The position numbers were made by a program, and so were the translations under genes. 64,000 nt of DNA from NCBI GenBank assembly GCA_903873585.1, contig CAIQOV010000033.1:1-64000 (forward strand), written 5' to 3'. The notes under the pieces were generated by a model that did not search any database, was not told the DNA's origin, and saw nothing but the letters and a program-made list of their open reading frames with translations. This document shows, in pieces, positions 9,004 through 17,533 of this stretch. Source of the DNA: an uncultured Rhodobacterales bacterium. GTDB lineage: Bacteria; Pseudomonadota; Alphaproteobacteria; Rhodobacterales; Rhodobacteraceae. Numbering within the stretch: position 1 is the stretch's first letter; every line of letters starts with the position of its first letter.

Positions 9004-9684
9004 TTAGGCCCGTGCCATTTTGAAAAAGTCGGTAATCTGGTCAGCCATAGCGCGGTCGTCGATGGGCAGGGGCAGGCGGTCGCGCGCGACACTCATCAAA
9101 TCATCAGGCACAAGGCCCTTGCCGCGCGTCTCCATCAAGCCGTTGACAAATTCGGGGCGAAATTCGGGGTGGGCCTGCACGGTAAAGGTGCGGTCGTCGT
9201 ACAGCAAAGCAGCGTTGGCGCAAAAGTCATTGCGGCCAATGACTTGGGCCATCGGCGGCACTTGCGTGACCTGATCGCGGTGCCAAGCGTTCAGGCGCAA
9301 CGGCTTGCCGCCAAAATCATAGTCGGTGGCCCCGACCGCCCAACCGTTGGGGTGGCGTTCAACCTTGCCACCCATGGCTTGGGCCACGATCTGGTGACCA
9401 AAGCAAATGCCCACCAGGGGCACATGCGCTGAGTAGGCTTCGCGGATGAAGTCTTCCAGCGGCGGGATCCACGGGTGATCTTCATAAGCGCCGTGGCGTG
9501 ATCCGGTAATCAGCCAGCCATCGCAGGTGTTGACCGAAGCGGGAAATTCCCCGTCAACCACGCGGAAGGTTTCAAAGCTAAACCCCTTGCCGGCCAAAAG
9601 CCGTGCGAACAAATCAGGGTAATCGCCCAGATCGTCTTTCAGGGCGTCAGGGGCCATGCCGGTTTGCAGGATGCCGATTTTCAT
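9004..9684 (-). CDS. Class I glutamine amidotransferase-like hydrolase (gamma-glutamyl hydrolase candidate)
   Basis: A 226-residue, single-domain class I GATase of the GMP-synthase-like subgroup. The catalytic triad is visible: Cys94 in VGICFGHQI, and His172 and Glu174 in VQAHPEF. No synthetase domain is attached. Between two gamma-glutamyl ligase-like genes, it would fit removal of the gamma-glutamyl group at the end of the pathway, as PuuD does; PuuD itself belongs to a different branch, so this is inference. It lies 28 bp upstream of the first GS-like gene on the same strand. Confidence 0.85.
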   Translation of the reverse strand: MKIGILQTGMAPDALKDDLGDYPDLFARLLAGKGFSFETFRVVDGEFPASVNTCDGWLITGSRHGAYEDHPWIPPLEDFIREAYSAHVPLVGICFGHQIVAQAMGGKVERHPNGWAVGATDYDFGGKPLRLNAWHRDQVTQVPPMAQVIGRNDFCANAALLYDDRTFTVQAHPEFRPEFVNGLMETRGKGLVPDDLMSVARDRLPLPIDDRAMADQITDFFKMARA

Positions 9685-9713
9685 AATGGGTCCATTTTGG
9701 GTAGCTTAGCCTA

Positions 9714-9751
9714 GCGCAGCGCCCTAGGGGGAGGTCAAGGGGGCGCTGCGC
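9714..9751. repeat. Perfect 11-bp inverted repeat between GS-like gene and amidotransferase
   Basis: GCGCAGCGCCC (9714-9724) and GGGCGCTGCGC (9741-9751) are exact reverse complements separated by 16 bp. No T-run follows on the minus strand, so it is not a canonical terminator. It could be an attenuating or mRNA-processing hairpin setting different levels of the two neighbouring genes. Confidence 0.6.
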
Positions 9752-9762
9752 GTCTGCGGGGT

Positions 9763-11103
9763 TTAAACGGTGTCCAGATAAAGCTCGATCTTTTCAGAAT
9801 CCGACAATTCGCCCAGATAATGCAGCTCTTGCCGCTTGGTCGAGATCAGGTTCTTGATCAGTTCCGGATGCAAAAAGCGCGGCACGATGGTGCTTTGTTC
9901 CAAAGCGTCGATGGCGGTTTCCCAATCTTCGGCAATCTGCGGCAGGCCGTCGACAGCATAGGCGTTGCCGACAATGGGGGATGCAGGCTCCATCTCGTTT
10001 TCGATCCCGTCCAAAGCGGCCCCCAGAATCGCGGCCAGCATCAGATAGGGGTTCACATCTCCGCCTGCCACACGGTGTTCAATCCGCCGCGCGCTGGGGT
10101 TTCCGGCGGGAATGCGAATGGCAGCGGTGCGGTTTTCATAGCCCCAGCAGACAGCGGTGGGGGCGTGTTTGCCCGGGATCAGGCGTTCGTAGCTGTTTTG
10201 ATGCGGTGCAAAAATCAGCGTGCTGTCGCGCATCGCGTTCATGCAGCCGGCCACTGCTTGCTTGAGCAAAGCTGTGCCCTTCGGCCCGCCGCTGTCAAAC
10301 ACATTGCGCCCTGCATCGTCTAGCAAGCTAAAGTGGGTGTGCAGGCCCGAACCGGAATATTCCGGATAGGGCTTGGCCATGAAACTGGCGGCAAAGCCAT
10401 GCCGCCGTGCCAAACCCTTGACCAGCATCTTGAACAGCCAAGCATCATCCGCGGCACGCAACGCATCGTCGCAGTGCATCAGGTTCACTTCAAACTGACC
10501 AAGACCGGTTTCCGAGGTAGAGGTATCAGCCGGAATATCCATCGCCTCGCAGGCGTCATACAGGTCAGTGAAGAAGGTATCGAATACATCCAAAGCGCGG
10601 ATCGACAGCGTTTCGGCCGCCTTACGGCGCTTGCCAGACCTCGGCGAGGGCGGCACTTGCAGCGTCTTGCCAGAATCGTCGATCAGGAAAAACTCAAGCT
10701 CTATCGCGCAAACCGGTGTCAGCCCGCGCGCCTTGAAGCGTTGCACGACTTGCGACAGGGCATGGCGTGGGTCGCCCTCATAAGGTGTGCCGTTTTCGCG
10801 AAACATCCAGATTGGCAGCAGGGCGGTTGGGGCCTCTAGCCACGGCATGGGCATAAAGCCGCGCTCGGTGGGCTTTAGGATGCCGTCTTGGTCGCCTTGT
10901 TCGAAAACCAAAGGGCTGTCGTCAATATCCTCGCCCCAGATATCAAGGTTCAGCACTGAAAAGGGAAACCGCGTTCCGTCTTTCACAATCTTATCCGCAA
11001 AGCGCGCCGGAACCCGTTTGCCCCGCGCCTGCCCGTTCAAATCCGCCGCGGCCACGCGGATGGTCCGGACGTCCGGGTGTTTTCTTAACCAGTCTTTCAT
11101 CAT
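9763..11103 (-). CDS. Second glutamine synthetase family protein
   Basis: A 446-residue GS-superfamily enzyme distinct from the one at 7620-8975. The start is at the tandem ATGATG (11103/11100); the longer open frame has no better start and I see no clear ribosome site. Motifs include AADLNGQARGKR near the N-terminus, CAIELEFFLID, GQFEVNLMHCDD, GSGLHTHFS and RRIEHRVAGGDVNPYL. It is probably also a gamma-glutamyl-amine ligase with a different amine preference. It heads the minus-strand run after an intergenic region with a palindrome and repeats. Two such paralogues in one operon recur in this family. Confidence 0.87.
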   Translation of the reverse strand: MMKDWLRKHPDVRTIRVAAADLNGQARGKRVPARFADKIVKDGTRFPFSVLNLDIWGEDIDDSPLVFEQGDQDGILKPTERGFMPMPWLEAPTALLPIWMFRENGTPYEGDPRHALSQVVQRFKARGLTPVCAIELEFFLIDDSGKTLQVPPSPRSGKRRKAAETLSIRALDVFDTFFTDLYDACEAMDIPADTSTSETGLGQFEVNLMHCDDALRAADDAWLFKMLVKGLARRHGFAASFMAKPYPEYSGSGLHTHFSLLDDAGRNVFDSGGPKGTALLKQAVAGCMNAMRDSTLIFAPHQNSYERLIPGKHAPTAVCWGYENRTAAIRIPAGNPSARRIEHRVAGGDVNPYLMLAAILGAALDGIENEMEPASPIVGNAYAVDGLPQIAEDWETAIDALEQSTIVPRFLHPELIKNLISTKRQELHYLGELSDSEKIELYLDTV

Positions 11104-11228
11104 AGCACATCGGAGGGGCCAATCCCCACCCACACCTGACACCAAAAGCGCCCAGCAGGCGGGTTAGATCATGCCCTTGATCCATCCCTTGTTTGTGATC
11201 CCGCAGAGGTCGGTATAACCGCCGCATA

Positions 11229-11240
11229 ATTTGATCAAAT
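11229..11240. promoter_or_regulatory. Candidate operator upstream of the GS-like operon
   Basis: ATTTGATCAAAT is a perfect 12-bp palindrome, about 126 bp before the start of the second GS-like gene, in an AT-richer intergenic stretch. The binding protein is unknown; the window's LysR regulator is one possibility. Confidence 0.35.
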
Positions 11241-11301
11241 CTAAGGATAGGGCGGAAAAGTGCTTTGGGCAAGACAAATCGCCGCTTTGGGCGAAGGGCA
11301 T

Positions 11302-11360
11302 GATTTTTCGCAGAAAAATCGGGATATGCGATTTGGGCGGCGATTTTTCTGCGAAAAATC
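11302..11360. repeat. Nested inverted repeat with 19-bp arms
   Basis: GATTTTTCGCAGAAAAATC (11302-11320) and its exact reverse complement (11342-11360) flank a 21-bp spacer. Each arm is itself nearly palindromic (GATTTTT / AAAAATC around a 5-bp centre). The structure lies between the convergence-free ends of the solute-binding-like gene (stop at 11380) and the GS operon promoter. It may act as a terminator for the minus-strand gene upstream (11380-12171) or be a dispersed intergenic repeat. The rest of 11104-11379 holds only the palindrome at 11229. Confidence 0.75.
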
Positions 11361-11379
11361 AGGTTGCGCCTTCGAAAAT

Positions 11380-12171
11380 TCAGCCTTCGCCCGCCATCCC
11401 CAGATCGGCGGGCGTGGGGGGCGTTGGCACGGATAGATAGGCCTGCGCCTCAATCTTGACCAAGCCGCGCAGGCAAAGTGCTGCTTTATCTGCTTGCGGC
11501 AGGGCGGCGATGGCAGCAGTGATCACGTCAAACATCAGGCCAGTGTCTGCCCCCCCCGTATCTGCCCCCAAGGCGCTGATATAGGGCAAGCCGGGGGTTG
11601 GGTCGGTCATGCCCACCACTTGCAAAAGGGCTGCGAAAGGCTCGTGGCGCTGGATCATCGTCCATGTGATGGCATCCAGCGCTGCAATTTCGGCCCGCCC
11701 TTCGGCCACCGCGCGGGCTGACAGAAGATGGCCGCCCGTGCGCAAAGCGGGGCGCAAGCTTAGGCCCGTAACGCGCGCAAAGTTTTGCGGGGCGGCCCAG
11801 CCAGATTGCGACAGATCCTCGTTAAAGGCCAAAGATGCCCCGTTGTACTGCATCACATCGCGGCGCCGATCATTTTTCAGTGTGACAAAGACCGAGCGGT
11901 AATAGCCCGGCGCACAGCCTTGCACGCCAAAGTCAGGCGTGCCGATCAGGGCGACTTTGCCATGCAGTTTTGCGCGGTAGGGAAAGCCGCAGGTTTGCGA
12001 CAAGACCAAATCTGGTGCGCCCCAAGCCGGCCAATAGGCTTCGGGGCCGCGCGTCAAATGGTCAGGCGCTGCCATGCCCGCGGCGCGCATTCCATCGCGG
12101 ATCAGCGCCCATAGACGGTCGTTGCTGGGCTGCACCTCAACCCGATCATACATTCCAAGCGCGGCGATCAT
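11380..12171 (-). CDS. PhnD-like phosphate/phosphonate-binding-type protein without signal peptide
   Basis: 263 residues resembling the PhnD/PF12974 periplasmic-binding fold: an N-terminal MYDR segment, a central QTCGFPYR, and the closing-lobe segment LRTGGHLLSARAVAEGRAEIAALDAITW. No N-terminal signal sequence is visible, so it may be a cytoplasmic or unexported binding protein; related short proteins in this order have the same form. Its ATG overlaps the stop of the TerB gene by 4 bp (ATGA), making it the last gene of an rlmJ-terB run. The ligand is unknown. Confidence 0.7.
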   Translation of the reverse strand: MIAALGMYDRVEVQPSNDRLWALIRDGMRAAGMAAPDHLTRGPEAYWPAWGAPDLVLSQTCGFPYRAKLHGKVALIGTPDFGVQGCAPGYYRSVFVTLKNDRRRDVMQYNGASLAFNEDLSQSGWAAPQNFARVTGLSLRPALRTGGHLLSARAVAEGRAEIAALDAITWTMIQRHEPFAALLQVVGMTDPTPGLPYISALGADTGGADTGLMFDVITAAIAALPQADKAALCLRGLVKIEAQAYLSVPTPPTPADLGMAGEG

Positions 12172-12599
12172 GCGTTGGCCGCCCTTTGCCGCGCTAGGGC
12201 TGAGTCGACATCGCTTAAGCCAAGCAGGCCCGACACCAAGCGCAGCAGACGGTCTTCATCCGCATCACGTTCGCCGTCCGCCAAGGCGACGGCCCACAAC
12301 GCCTCGACCAAAGCTGCGCGGTTTTCCAAGGGCACGGCCTCTTTCAAGGCGCGGGTGAAGCGCACGGTGTCAGGGGCAAGGGTTTCGGCGGTTTCTGCCT
12401 CAACCCGCAGCGATTGCGCCTCGGCGGCGGACAGGCTGTAGCGGCTTTGCAAAATCCGTTCGATCCGCGCCAGTTCGGGGGCCGAGGCGAAACCATCGGC
12501 CCGTGCCACGCGCACCAGCAAGGCGGCAAGGGCCAGCCGTTCTTGGGGAACGGGCAGGCGCGTGGGCGCGGGGCCGAAGAGAAGGTCTAAAAAGCTCAT
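12168..12599 (-). CDS. TerB-family protein
   Basis: 143 residues matching the TerB-like all-alpha fold (COG4103 group): a first acidic segment ARADGFASAPELARIERIL and a second VALADGERDADEDRLLRLVSGLLGL, the duplicated metal-binding-like D-G-x-x-x-x-x-E pattern. Related proteins are called tellurite-resistance or stress proteins, but the true role is unknown. It lies between rlmJ (38 bp upstream) and the binding-protein-like gene (4-bp overlap). A TerC-type membrane protein is encoded nearby on the opposite strand, though this is not a full ter operon. Confidence 0.82.
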   Translation of the reverse strand: MSFLDLLFGPAPTRLPVPQERLALAALLVRVARADGFASAPELARIERILQSRYSLSAAEAQSLRVEAETAETLAPDTVRFTRALKEAVPLENRAALVEALWAVALADGERDADEDRLLRLVSGLLGLSDVDSALARQRAANA

Positions 12600-12637
12600 A
12601 TCTGCACCTTATGCCTGCCGCCCCAAACTGCCAATGC

Positions 12638-13420
12638 CTAGCGACGATGCGCTTCAAAAACCGCCAGCAGGCGCGCGGCTTCTTCGTCCATCCCATAGGG
12701 CGGATTGATCACGAACATCCCCGATCCGGCCATGCGGTGGCCTTCGCGGATCGGGGGAAAGCGCACTTCAGATCGCAGCGCATCGGGAAAATCGCGCGTC
12801 AGCGCGGCAAGCATCTGCACATGGGGCACATCAAACAAGATGGGATACCACAGGGCGACGATCCCGACGTTCCAGCGCTTGATCACCTTGCCGATGATGC
12901 TGGGCAAACGGTCGTAATCGGCCTTCACCTCATACGAGGGGTCGATCAGCATCATTCCGCGCCGGGGCGTGGGCGGGGTCAGGGCAATCGCGGCCTCTAG
13001 CCCGTCAACCTGTGCGATATGGGCACCCCAAGGCGACAGGTTCGCGTCAAGGGCGCGAAACTCGGCGGGGTGCAACTCGCTTAAGCGCATCACATCGCCG
13101 TCGCGCAGCGAAGCGGCGGCGATCAGCGGTGAGCCGGGATAGAACTGCGCGCCGTGAATGGCGCGCACTTGCGCCAGAATGCGGCGATAGGGGTGGTCGG
13201 CAGGCAACCAGCTTTCGGCGCGCGCAATACCGGCGGCCGCCTCGCCTGTCTTATCAGCCTCCGCGCCAGTTAGGTCGTAAAGCCCCCGACCGGCGTGGGT
13301 TTCAATATAAGACAGCGGTTTGTCCTTGGCCGTAAGGTAAGCCAAGGCCCAAGCCAAAAGCGCGTGCTTGTGGACATCGGCCAGATTTCCGGCGTGATAG
13401 GCGTGTTGATACGACAGCAT
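12638..13420 (-). CDS. rlmJ: 23S rRNA (adenine-2030-N6)-methyltransferase RlmJ
   Basis: A 260-residue SAM-dependent Rossmann-like methyltransferase that modifies A2030 of 23S rRNA. The highly conserved N-terminus MLSYQHAYHAGNLADVHKH and the ETHAGRGLYDL SAM-binding segment identify RlmJ. The catalytic motif appears as MLIDPSYE, in the DPPY-type position of N6-adenine methyltransferases. Length is normal. It is divergent from terC (105-bp gap) and is the first gene of the run leading to terB. Confidence 0.95.
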   Translation of the reverse strand: MLSYQHAYHAGNLADVHKHALLAWALAYLTAKDKPLSYIETHAGRGLYDLTGAEADKTGEAAAGIARAESWLPADHPYRRILAQVRAIHGAQFYPGSPLIAAASLRDGDVMRLSELHPAEFRALDANLSPWGAHIAQVDGLEAAIALTPPTPRRGMMLIDPSYEVKADYDRLPSIIGKVIKRWNVGIVALWYPILFDVPHVQMLAALTRDFPDALRSEVRFPPIREGHRMAGSGMFVINPPYGMDEEAARLLAVFEAHRR

Positions 13421-13525
13421 ATCTGCGCCCTATCGCAAGTAGGGCCTTGGGTAAAGCGGGCTTTGGGGTTGAAAGCCGTAGGCGCGCCCCTTAGGTCGGC
13501 AGGGCACGCCAAAGGAGCCTGACGC

Positions 13526-14167
13526 ATGGATTTTATCACCCCCGAAGCGATAACGGCACTGTTGGGTGTGATCGGCATTGATCTGGTGCTGGCCGGCGAC
13601 AATGCCATCGTCATCGGCATGGCGGCGGCGGGCCTGCCCAAAGACCAGCGCGGCAAAGCCATTTTGATCGGTGTCTTGGCGGCAACGGTGCTGCGCATCA
13701 TCTTTGCGCTGGCCGCGACCAAGCTGATGGCCATCACCGGACTGACACTGGCAGGCGGGACCTTGCTGCTGTGGGTCTGCTGGAAAATGTGGCGCGAGAT
13801 CAGGGGGGCGCATGCCGCCGAAGCCGGAGCCGAGGTTTTGGCCGACAGCGACCTGAACCACGACGGCGGTATCGCCAAAGGTGCCCCACGCAAAAGCTTT
13901 GCACAGGCGGCGTGGCAGATCGTGGTGGCCGATGTGTCAATGAGCCTTGATAACGTGCTGGCCGTGGCGGGCGCTGCCAAAGAACACCCCGGCGTGCTGG
14001 TCTTTGGCCTTGCCCTGTCGGTGGCGCTGATGGGGCTGGCCGCCAGCTTTATCGCCGGATTGTTGAACAAACACCGCTGGATCGCCTTTGTCGGGCTGGC
14101 GATTATTTTGTATGTGGCCCTGCACATGATCTACGAGGGCGCGTTTGAGGTGATGCCGGGGGCTTAG
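13526..14167 (+). CDS. TerC/YjbE-family integral membrane protein
   Basis: 213 residues with about six to seven membrane spans. The diagnostic intramembrane acidic motifs are present: LVLAGDNAIVIGMAA (residues about 20-34) and MSLDNVLAVAGAA in the second half. Members are associated with metal, notably Mn2+, export or with tellurite resistance. The two halves are separated by a charged linker (residues about 95-120). A GGAG ribosome site precedes ATG 13526. I looked for a yybP-ykoY manganese riboswitch in the upstream gap and could not support one. Mn2+ export is inferred from the family. Confidence 0.88.
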   Translation: MDFITPEAITALLGVIGIDLVLAGDNAIVIGMAAAGLPKDQRGKAILIGVLAATVLRIIFALAATKLMAITGLTLAGGTLLLWVCWKMWREIRGAHAAEAGAEVLADSDLNHDGGIAKGAPRKSFAQAAWQIVVADVSMSLDNVLAVAGAAKEHPGVLVFGLALSVALMGLAASFIAGLLNKHRWIAFVGLAIILYVALHMIYEGAFEVMPGA

Positions 14168-14175
14168 GGGGGGGC

Positions 14176-14421
14176 TTAGGCGACCTGACCAAGCTTGGCC
14201 ACATCGCCACGTCCAGCAAGCAAGCCCGAAAGCGAGATATCTTCGTCCAGCCCTTCCCAATGCAACCCGTTGGGGGACAGGGTGAACCCCTCGCGCTGTT
14301 GAGCTGTGGCGTGAAGCAGGCGAGGGAACCAGACCAAGGGCACCCCAAGGATGCGGCCATCAGACAGGGCCACCCACATCGTGTCGTCATCGAACCGCAG
14401 GCTTTCAGCCGAAATAGTCAT
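14176..14421 (-). CDS. DUF2442 protein (candidate antitoxin partner)
   Basis: 81 residues with the DUF2442 pattern: VALSDGRILGVPLVWFPRLL, then LHWEGLDEDISLSGLLAG. ATG 14421 is chosen over a TTG at 14436 because it has a GAAAGGG-type ribosome site and fits the family N-terminus. It overlaps the DUF4160 gene upstream by 17 bp in another frame, so the two are co-translated. DUF2442/DUF4160 neighbours recur in bacterial genomes and resemble a type II toxin-antitoxin arrangement; function is unproven. Confidence 0.85.
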   Translation of the reverse strand: MTISAESLRFDDDTMWVALSDGRILGVPLVWFPRLLHATAQQREGFTLSPNGLHWEGLDEDISLSGLLAGRGDVAKLGQVA

Positions 14422-14647
14422 GCCATGCCCTTTCAATCGCTTCCCGCCGCGCTTCGATCAAATTTTTTGCGCGCCGAAGCATCCTAGCATCAAAACCCGT
14501 GCTTGTCGCTAAGGCAACTTCGGGGCGCAACCAAAACTTAGCCTCCGCATTGCCAGCCATGACATGAACGTGCGGTGGTTCGCGCGGGGCGCCTTCGTTG
14601 GAGTAGAAAAAGGCACGGATGCCGTCTTGACGGAAGAGTGTGGGCAT
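14405..14647 (-). CDS. DUF4160 protein (candidate toxin partner)
   Basis: 80 residues matching DUF4160: MPTLFRQDGIRAFFYSNEG, then PPHVHVMAGNAEAKFWLRPEVAL. The PPHVHV segment and a C-terminal basic helix (MLRRAKNLIEARREAIERAW) are family hallmarks. It immediately precedes and overlaps the DUF2442 gene. Together they form a two-gene module of about 470 bp between the lipoprotein gene and terC. No enzymatic motif is known to me. Confidence 0.85.
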   Translation of the reverse strand: MPTLFRQDGIRAFFYSNEGAPREPPHVHVMAGNAEAKFWLRPEVALATSTGFDARMLRRAKNLIEARREAIERAWHDYFG

Positions 14648-14717
14648 AGAGAGCGGCTGGCCAACCTATTTGGGGGATGCGGGTGGAACTTGCGCAGTTT
14701 GAAGACCAGAAAAAGGT

Positions 14718-15209
14718 TCATCCAGTGCAGGTAGATATCCCGTCTTGGACAAATTTTTGCCACTTGGGACCAAGCGTGCTTTGTGCATCTACGCCATCCA
14801 AAAAGCCCGCATCGCCGGGGTTTAGCATCGTAACAAACAACTCTGAATCGTTGCTGCCAACGTACATAACACCGCCGCCCGTGAATTGCGTTTGGGATTG
14901 ACCGTAGATCGAGTTGCCATACCCGTTGTAGGTGCTGGTTGTGTAGGCACCCGTGAACGGGCGCTCAATCACTTGGACGTTGTTTTGCGCTTGCACCCCG
15001 TTGATTACAAAACGGCTGAAGCCATGACGTATGGTCTCCACGGCGGCCATACGGGTGGCGACAAGTTGCGCGCCAGACACCCCACAAGCTGGGGCTGCGC
15101 TAGTGGATAGCATGATCTGATTGCGTGCCATTTGTGTAACGGTTGTCGTCGCACAAGCGCTTAACAATAGCACCGAAAAAGACACATGCAGTAAATTTGA
15201 AGGCAACAT
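14718..15209 (-). CDS. Putative lipoprotein of unknown function
   Basis: 163 residues. The N-terminus has a hydrophobic stretch ending in a lipobox, LLSAC, with the lipidated Cys at residue 19, so it should be exported and anchored to a membrane. The mature part has a Ser/Thr/Tyr/Gly-rich middle (TSTYNGYGNSIYGQS) suggestive of a flexible surface segment, and two further Cys (residue 42 and near the C-terminus) that could form a disulfide. I do not recognise the family. The local base composition is more AT-rich than its neighbours, possibly marking a less conserved gene. Confidence 0.75.
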   Translation of the reverse strand: MLPSNLLHVSFSVLLLSACATTTVTQMARNQIMLSTSAAPACGVSGAQLVATRMAAVETIRHGFSRFVINGVQAQNNVQVIERPFTGAYTTSTYNGYGNSIYGQSQTQFTGGGVMYVGSNDSELFVTMLNPGDAGFLDGVDAQSTLGPKWQKFVQDGISTCTG

Positions 15210-15283
15210 ATCTGACCCCGTTTTCAGACTTTAGAGTGGCAAATTTACCTATAAGTGTCAATGTGAATAAACTTTAGTTTCAC

Positions 15284-16927
15284 CTAAACCAACCGCTCCT
15301 GCTCCATCGCCGCCCGCACGAAATCCGCAAACAGCGGGTGGGGCGCGAAGGGTTTGCTCTTCAACTCGGGGTGGAACTGCACGCCGATGAACCACGGGTG
15401 GTCTTTGACCTCGACAATCTCGGGCAGTTTGCCGTCGGGGCTCATCCCAGAAAAGATCAGCCCGCAGGCTTCCAGCTTGTCACGGTAGCGGATGTCGACC
15501 TCGTAACGATGGCGGTGGCGTTCTTCGATCGTGGTAGTGCCATACACCTGCGCCACCTTAGAGCCCTCTTTCAAGACGGCCGTATAGGCCCCCAGCCGCA
15601 TCGTGCCGCCTTTGGCGTCGGTGGTTTTGCGCGTGACGGTGTGGTTGCCCTGCACCCATTCTTTCAGGTGATACACCACCGGCGTAAACCGCTTTGCGCC
15701 GGATTCATGGTCGAATTCTTCTGACCCTGCGTTATCAAGCCCGCCCAAATGCCGCGCGCTTTCGATCACGGCCATTTGCATCCCCAAACAAATGCCCAGA
15801 TAGGGGATCTTCTTTTCCCGCGCGAACTGCGCGGCTTTTATCTTGCCTTCGGTCCCCCGCTCGCCAAAACCGCCGGGCACCAGAATGGCGTGAAAGTTTT
15901 CCAGATAGGGCGCGGGGTCTTCGCGTTCAAAGATTTCGGCGTCGATCCATTCGGCTTTCACCTTGGTGCGGTTGGCCATGCCACCATGGGTCAACGCTTC
16001 GGCAATCGACTTATAAGCGTCTTCCAACTGGGTATATTTGCCCACAATCGCCACGCGCACCACGCCTTCGGGGTGGGTCAAACGGTCCATCACGTCTTCC
16101 CAGCGCGACAGATTGGGCTTGGGCGCGGGGGCAATGCCAAAGGCATCCAGCACAGCTTGGTCCAAGCCTGCACGGTGATAGGCCAGCGGCGCTTCGTAGA
16201 TGGTTTTCAGATCATAGGCGGGCACGACCGCCTCTTTGCGCACATTGCAAAACAGCGCGATCTTTTCGATTTCGCGTTCGGGAATCGGGTGTTCTGACCG
16301 GCACACCAGCACATCAGGCGCAAGACCGATAGATTGCAGCTCTTTGACCGAGTGCTGGGTGGGTTTGGTCTTCAACTCGCCTGAAGCCGCCAGATAGGGC
16401 AACAGGGTCAGGTGCATCAAAATAGATTGGCCGCGCGGGCGTTCGTGGATGAACTGGCGGATCGATTCAAAGAAGGGCAGGCCTTCGATATCGCCCACGG
16501 TGCCACCAATTTCGCACAGCATGAAATCGACTTCATCTTGCCCGATGCGCAGGAAATCTTTGATTTCGTTGGTGACATGGGGAATGACTTGAATCGTCTT
16601 GCCCAAGTAATCGCCGCGACGTTCCTTTTCCAACACGTTGGAATAAATCCGCCCTGACGAGATGCTGTCGGTCTGGCGCGCGTGCACGCCGGTGAAGCGT
16701 TCGTAGTGGCCCAGATCAAGGTCGGTTTCCGCGCCGTCATCGGTGACAAACACTTCGCCATGTTCAAAGGGCGACATCGTGCCGGGGTCGACGTTCAGGT
16801 AGGGGTCCAGTTTGCGCAGACGCACCGTATAGCCACGCGCTTGCAGCAAGGCCCCCAAGGCCGCCGAGGCCAAGCCCTTGCCCAACGAGGAGACAACGCC
16901 GCCCGTGATAAAGATGTAGCGTGCCAT
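15284..16927 (-). CDS. pyrG: CTP synthase
   Basis: Converts UTP to CTP using ATP and glutamine, the last step of pyrimidine nucleotide synthesis. 547 residues from ATG 16927 ([18 protein letters not shown]); the longer open frame adds 17 residues not found in the family. The N-terminal synthetase domain has the P-loop-like [10 protein letters not shown]. The C-terminal glutaminase domain has the nucleophile in YLGICLGMQ and the His-Glu pair in FHPEL. It lies downstream of secG on the same strand, a conserved order in Rhodobacterales. Confidence 0.98.
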   Translation of the reverse strand: MARYIFITGGVVSSLGKGLASAALGALLQARGYTVRLRKLDPYLNVDPGTMSPFEHGEVFVTDDGAETDLDLGHYERFTGVHARQTDSISSGRIYSNVLEKERRGDYLGKTIQVIPHVTNEIKDFLRIGQDEVDFMLCEIGGTVGDIEGLPFFESIRQFIHERPRGQSILMHLTLLPYLAASGELKTKPTQHSVKELQSIGLAPDVLVCRSEHPIPEREIEKIALFCNVRKEAVVPAYDLKTIYEAPLAYHRAGLDQAVLDAFGIAPAPKPNLSRWEDVMDRLTHPEGVVRVAIVGKYTQLEDAYKSIAEALTHGGMANRTKVKAEWIDAEIFEREDPAPYLENFHAILVPGGFGERGTEGKIKAAQFAREKKIPYLGICLGMQMAVIESARHLGGLDNAGSEEFDHESGAKRFTPVVYHLKEWVQGNHTVTRKTTDAKGGTMRLGAYTAVLKEGSKVAQVYGTTTIEERHRHRYEVDIRYRDKLEACGLIFSGMSPDGKLPEIVEVKDHPWFIGVQFHPELKSKPFAPHPLFADFVRAAMEQERLV

Positions 16928-17067
16928 TTGGGTCCCCGTGTTCATAAGCGATTCGGTCAGGCGGAATCGCATCACCACGGGGTTTGATACTTAAGGCAAT
17001 TTTTGCCAATAAGCAACAAGACCGCTAGATGCTGTCGCCTGTTCGGTCAATCAATCAAAAGCTAGTG

Positions 17068-17430
17068 TCAGTTTTCGGCTTTGGGCGGTGTGGCCGGCGC
17101 ATCTGTCGTGGCGGGCAACGCTGTCAGCGGTGTGGTGGTTGCGGGCAGTTCTGGTGCCGCAGGGGCGGGAACCGTGCCGCCGATCTGGTCAATCACCGAA
17201 GATGTCGCACTGTCATGGGCGGCCAAAATCGTCAGCGTGATCGAGGTTGCAATGAACAGCCCTGCGAAAATCCATGTTACCTTGGCCAATGCTGTGGCCG
17301 CTGAACGCCCCGATACCACCCCACCGGTGGATCCCATGCCCAACCCGCCGCCTTCTGAGCGTTGCAGCAAGACCACCCCAATCAGCAACAGGGCCAAGAT
17401 CAGGTGGATGGCGAGGATGACGTTTTGCAT
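17068..17430 (-). CDS. secG: Preprotein translocase subunit SecG
   Basis: A 120-residue inner-membrane component of the SecYEG export channel. There are two membrane spans (residues about 4-22 and 50-70) joined by the conserved cytoplasmic loop LQRSEGGGLGMG. The C-terminal tail is an Ala/Pro/Thr-rich low-complexity extension (APAAPELPATTTP), common in alphaproteobacterial SecG. It lies upstream of pyrG with a 140-bp gap. Confidence 0.95.
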   Translation of the reverse strand: MQNVILAIHLILALLLIGVVLLQRSEGGGLGMGSTGGVVSGRSAATALAKVTWIFAGLFIATSITLTILAAHDSATSSVIDQIGGTVPAPAAPELPATTTPLTALPATTDAPATPPKAEN

Positions 17431-17533
17431 GCGAACAAGCCTTTCGGGGTGACGCGCCTATCTAGGCGGATGCGCGCAGGCCCGCAAGCCCTCTGGCACG
17501 GGCGGGGGCCTGTCGCGCGTAATTTTCCAACAA

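Noticed and set aside
13430-13525. Possible yybP-ykoY manganese riboswitch before the TerC-family gene
   Set aside because: The family often has one, and there is a GGGG/CCCC pairing possibility, but the conserved loop sequences of the motif cannot be found and the gap is short.
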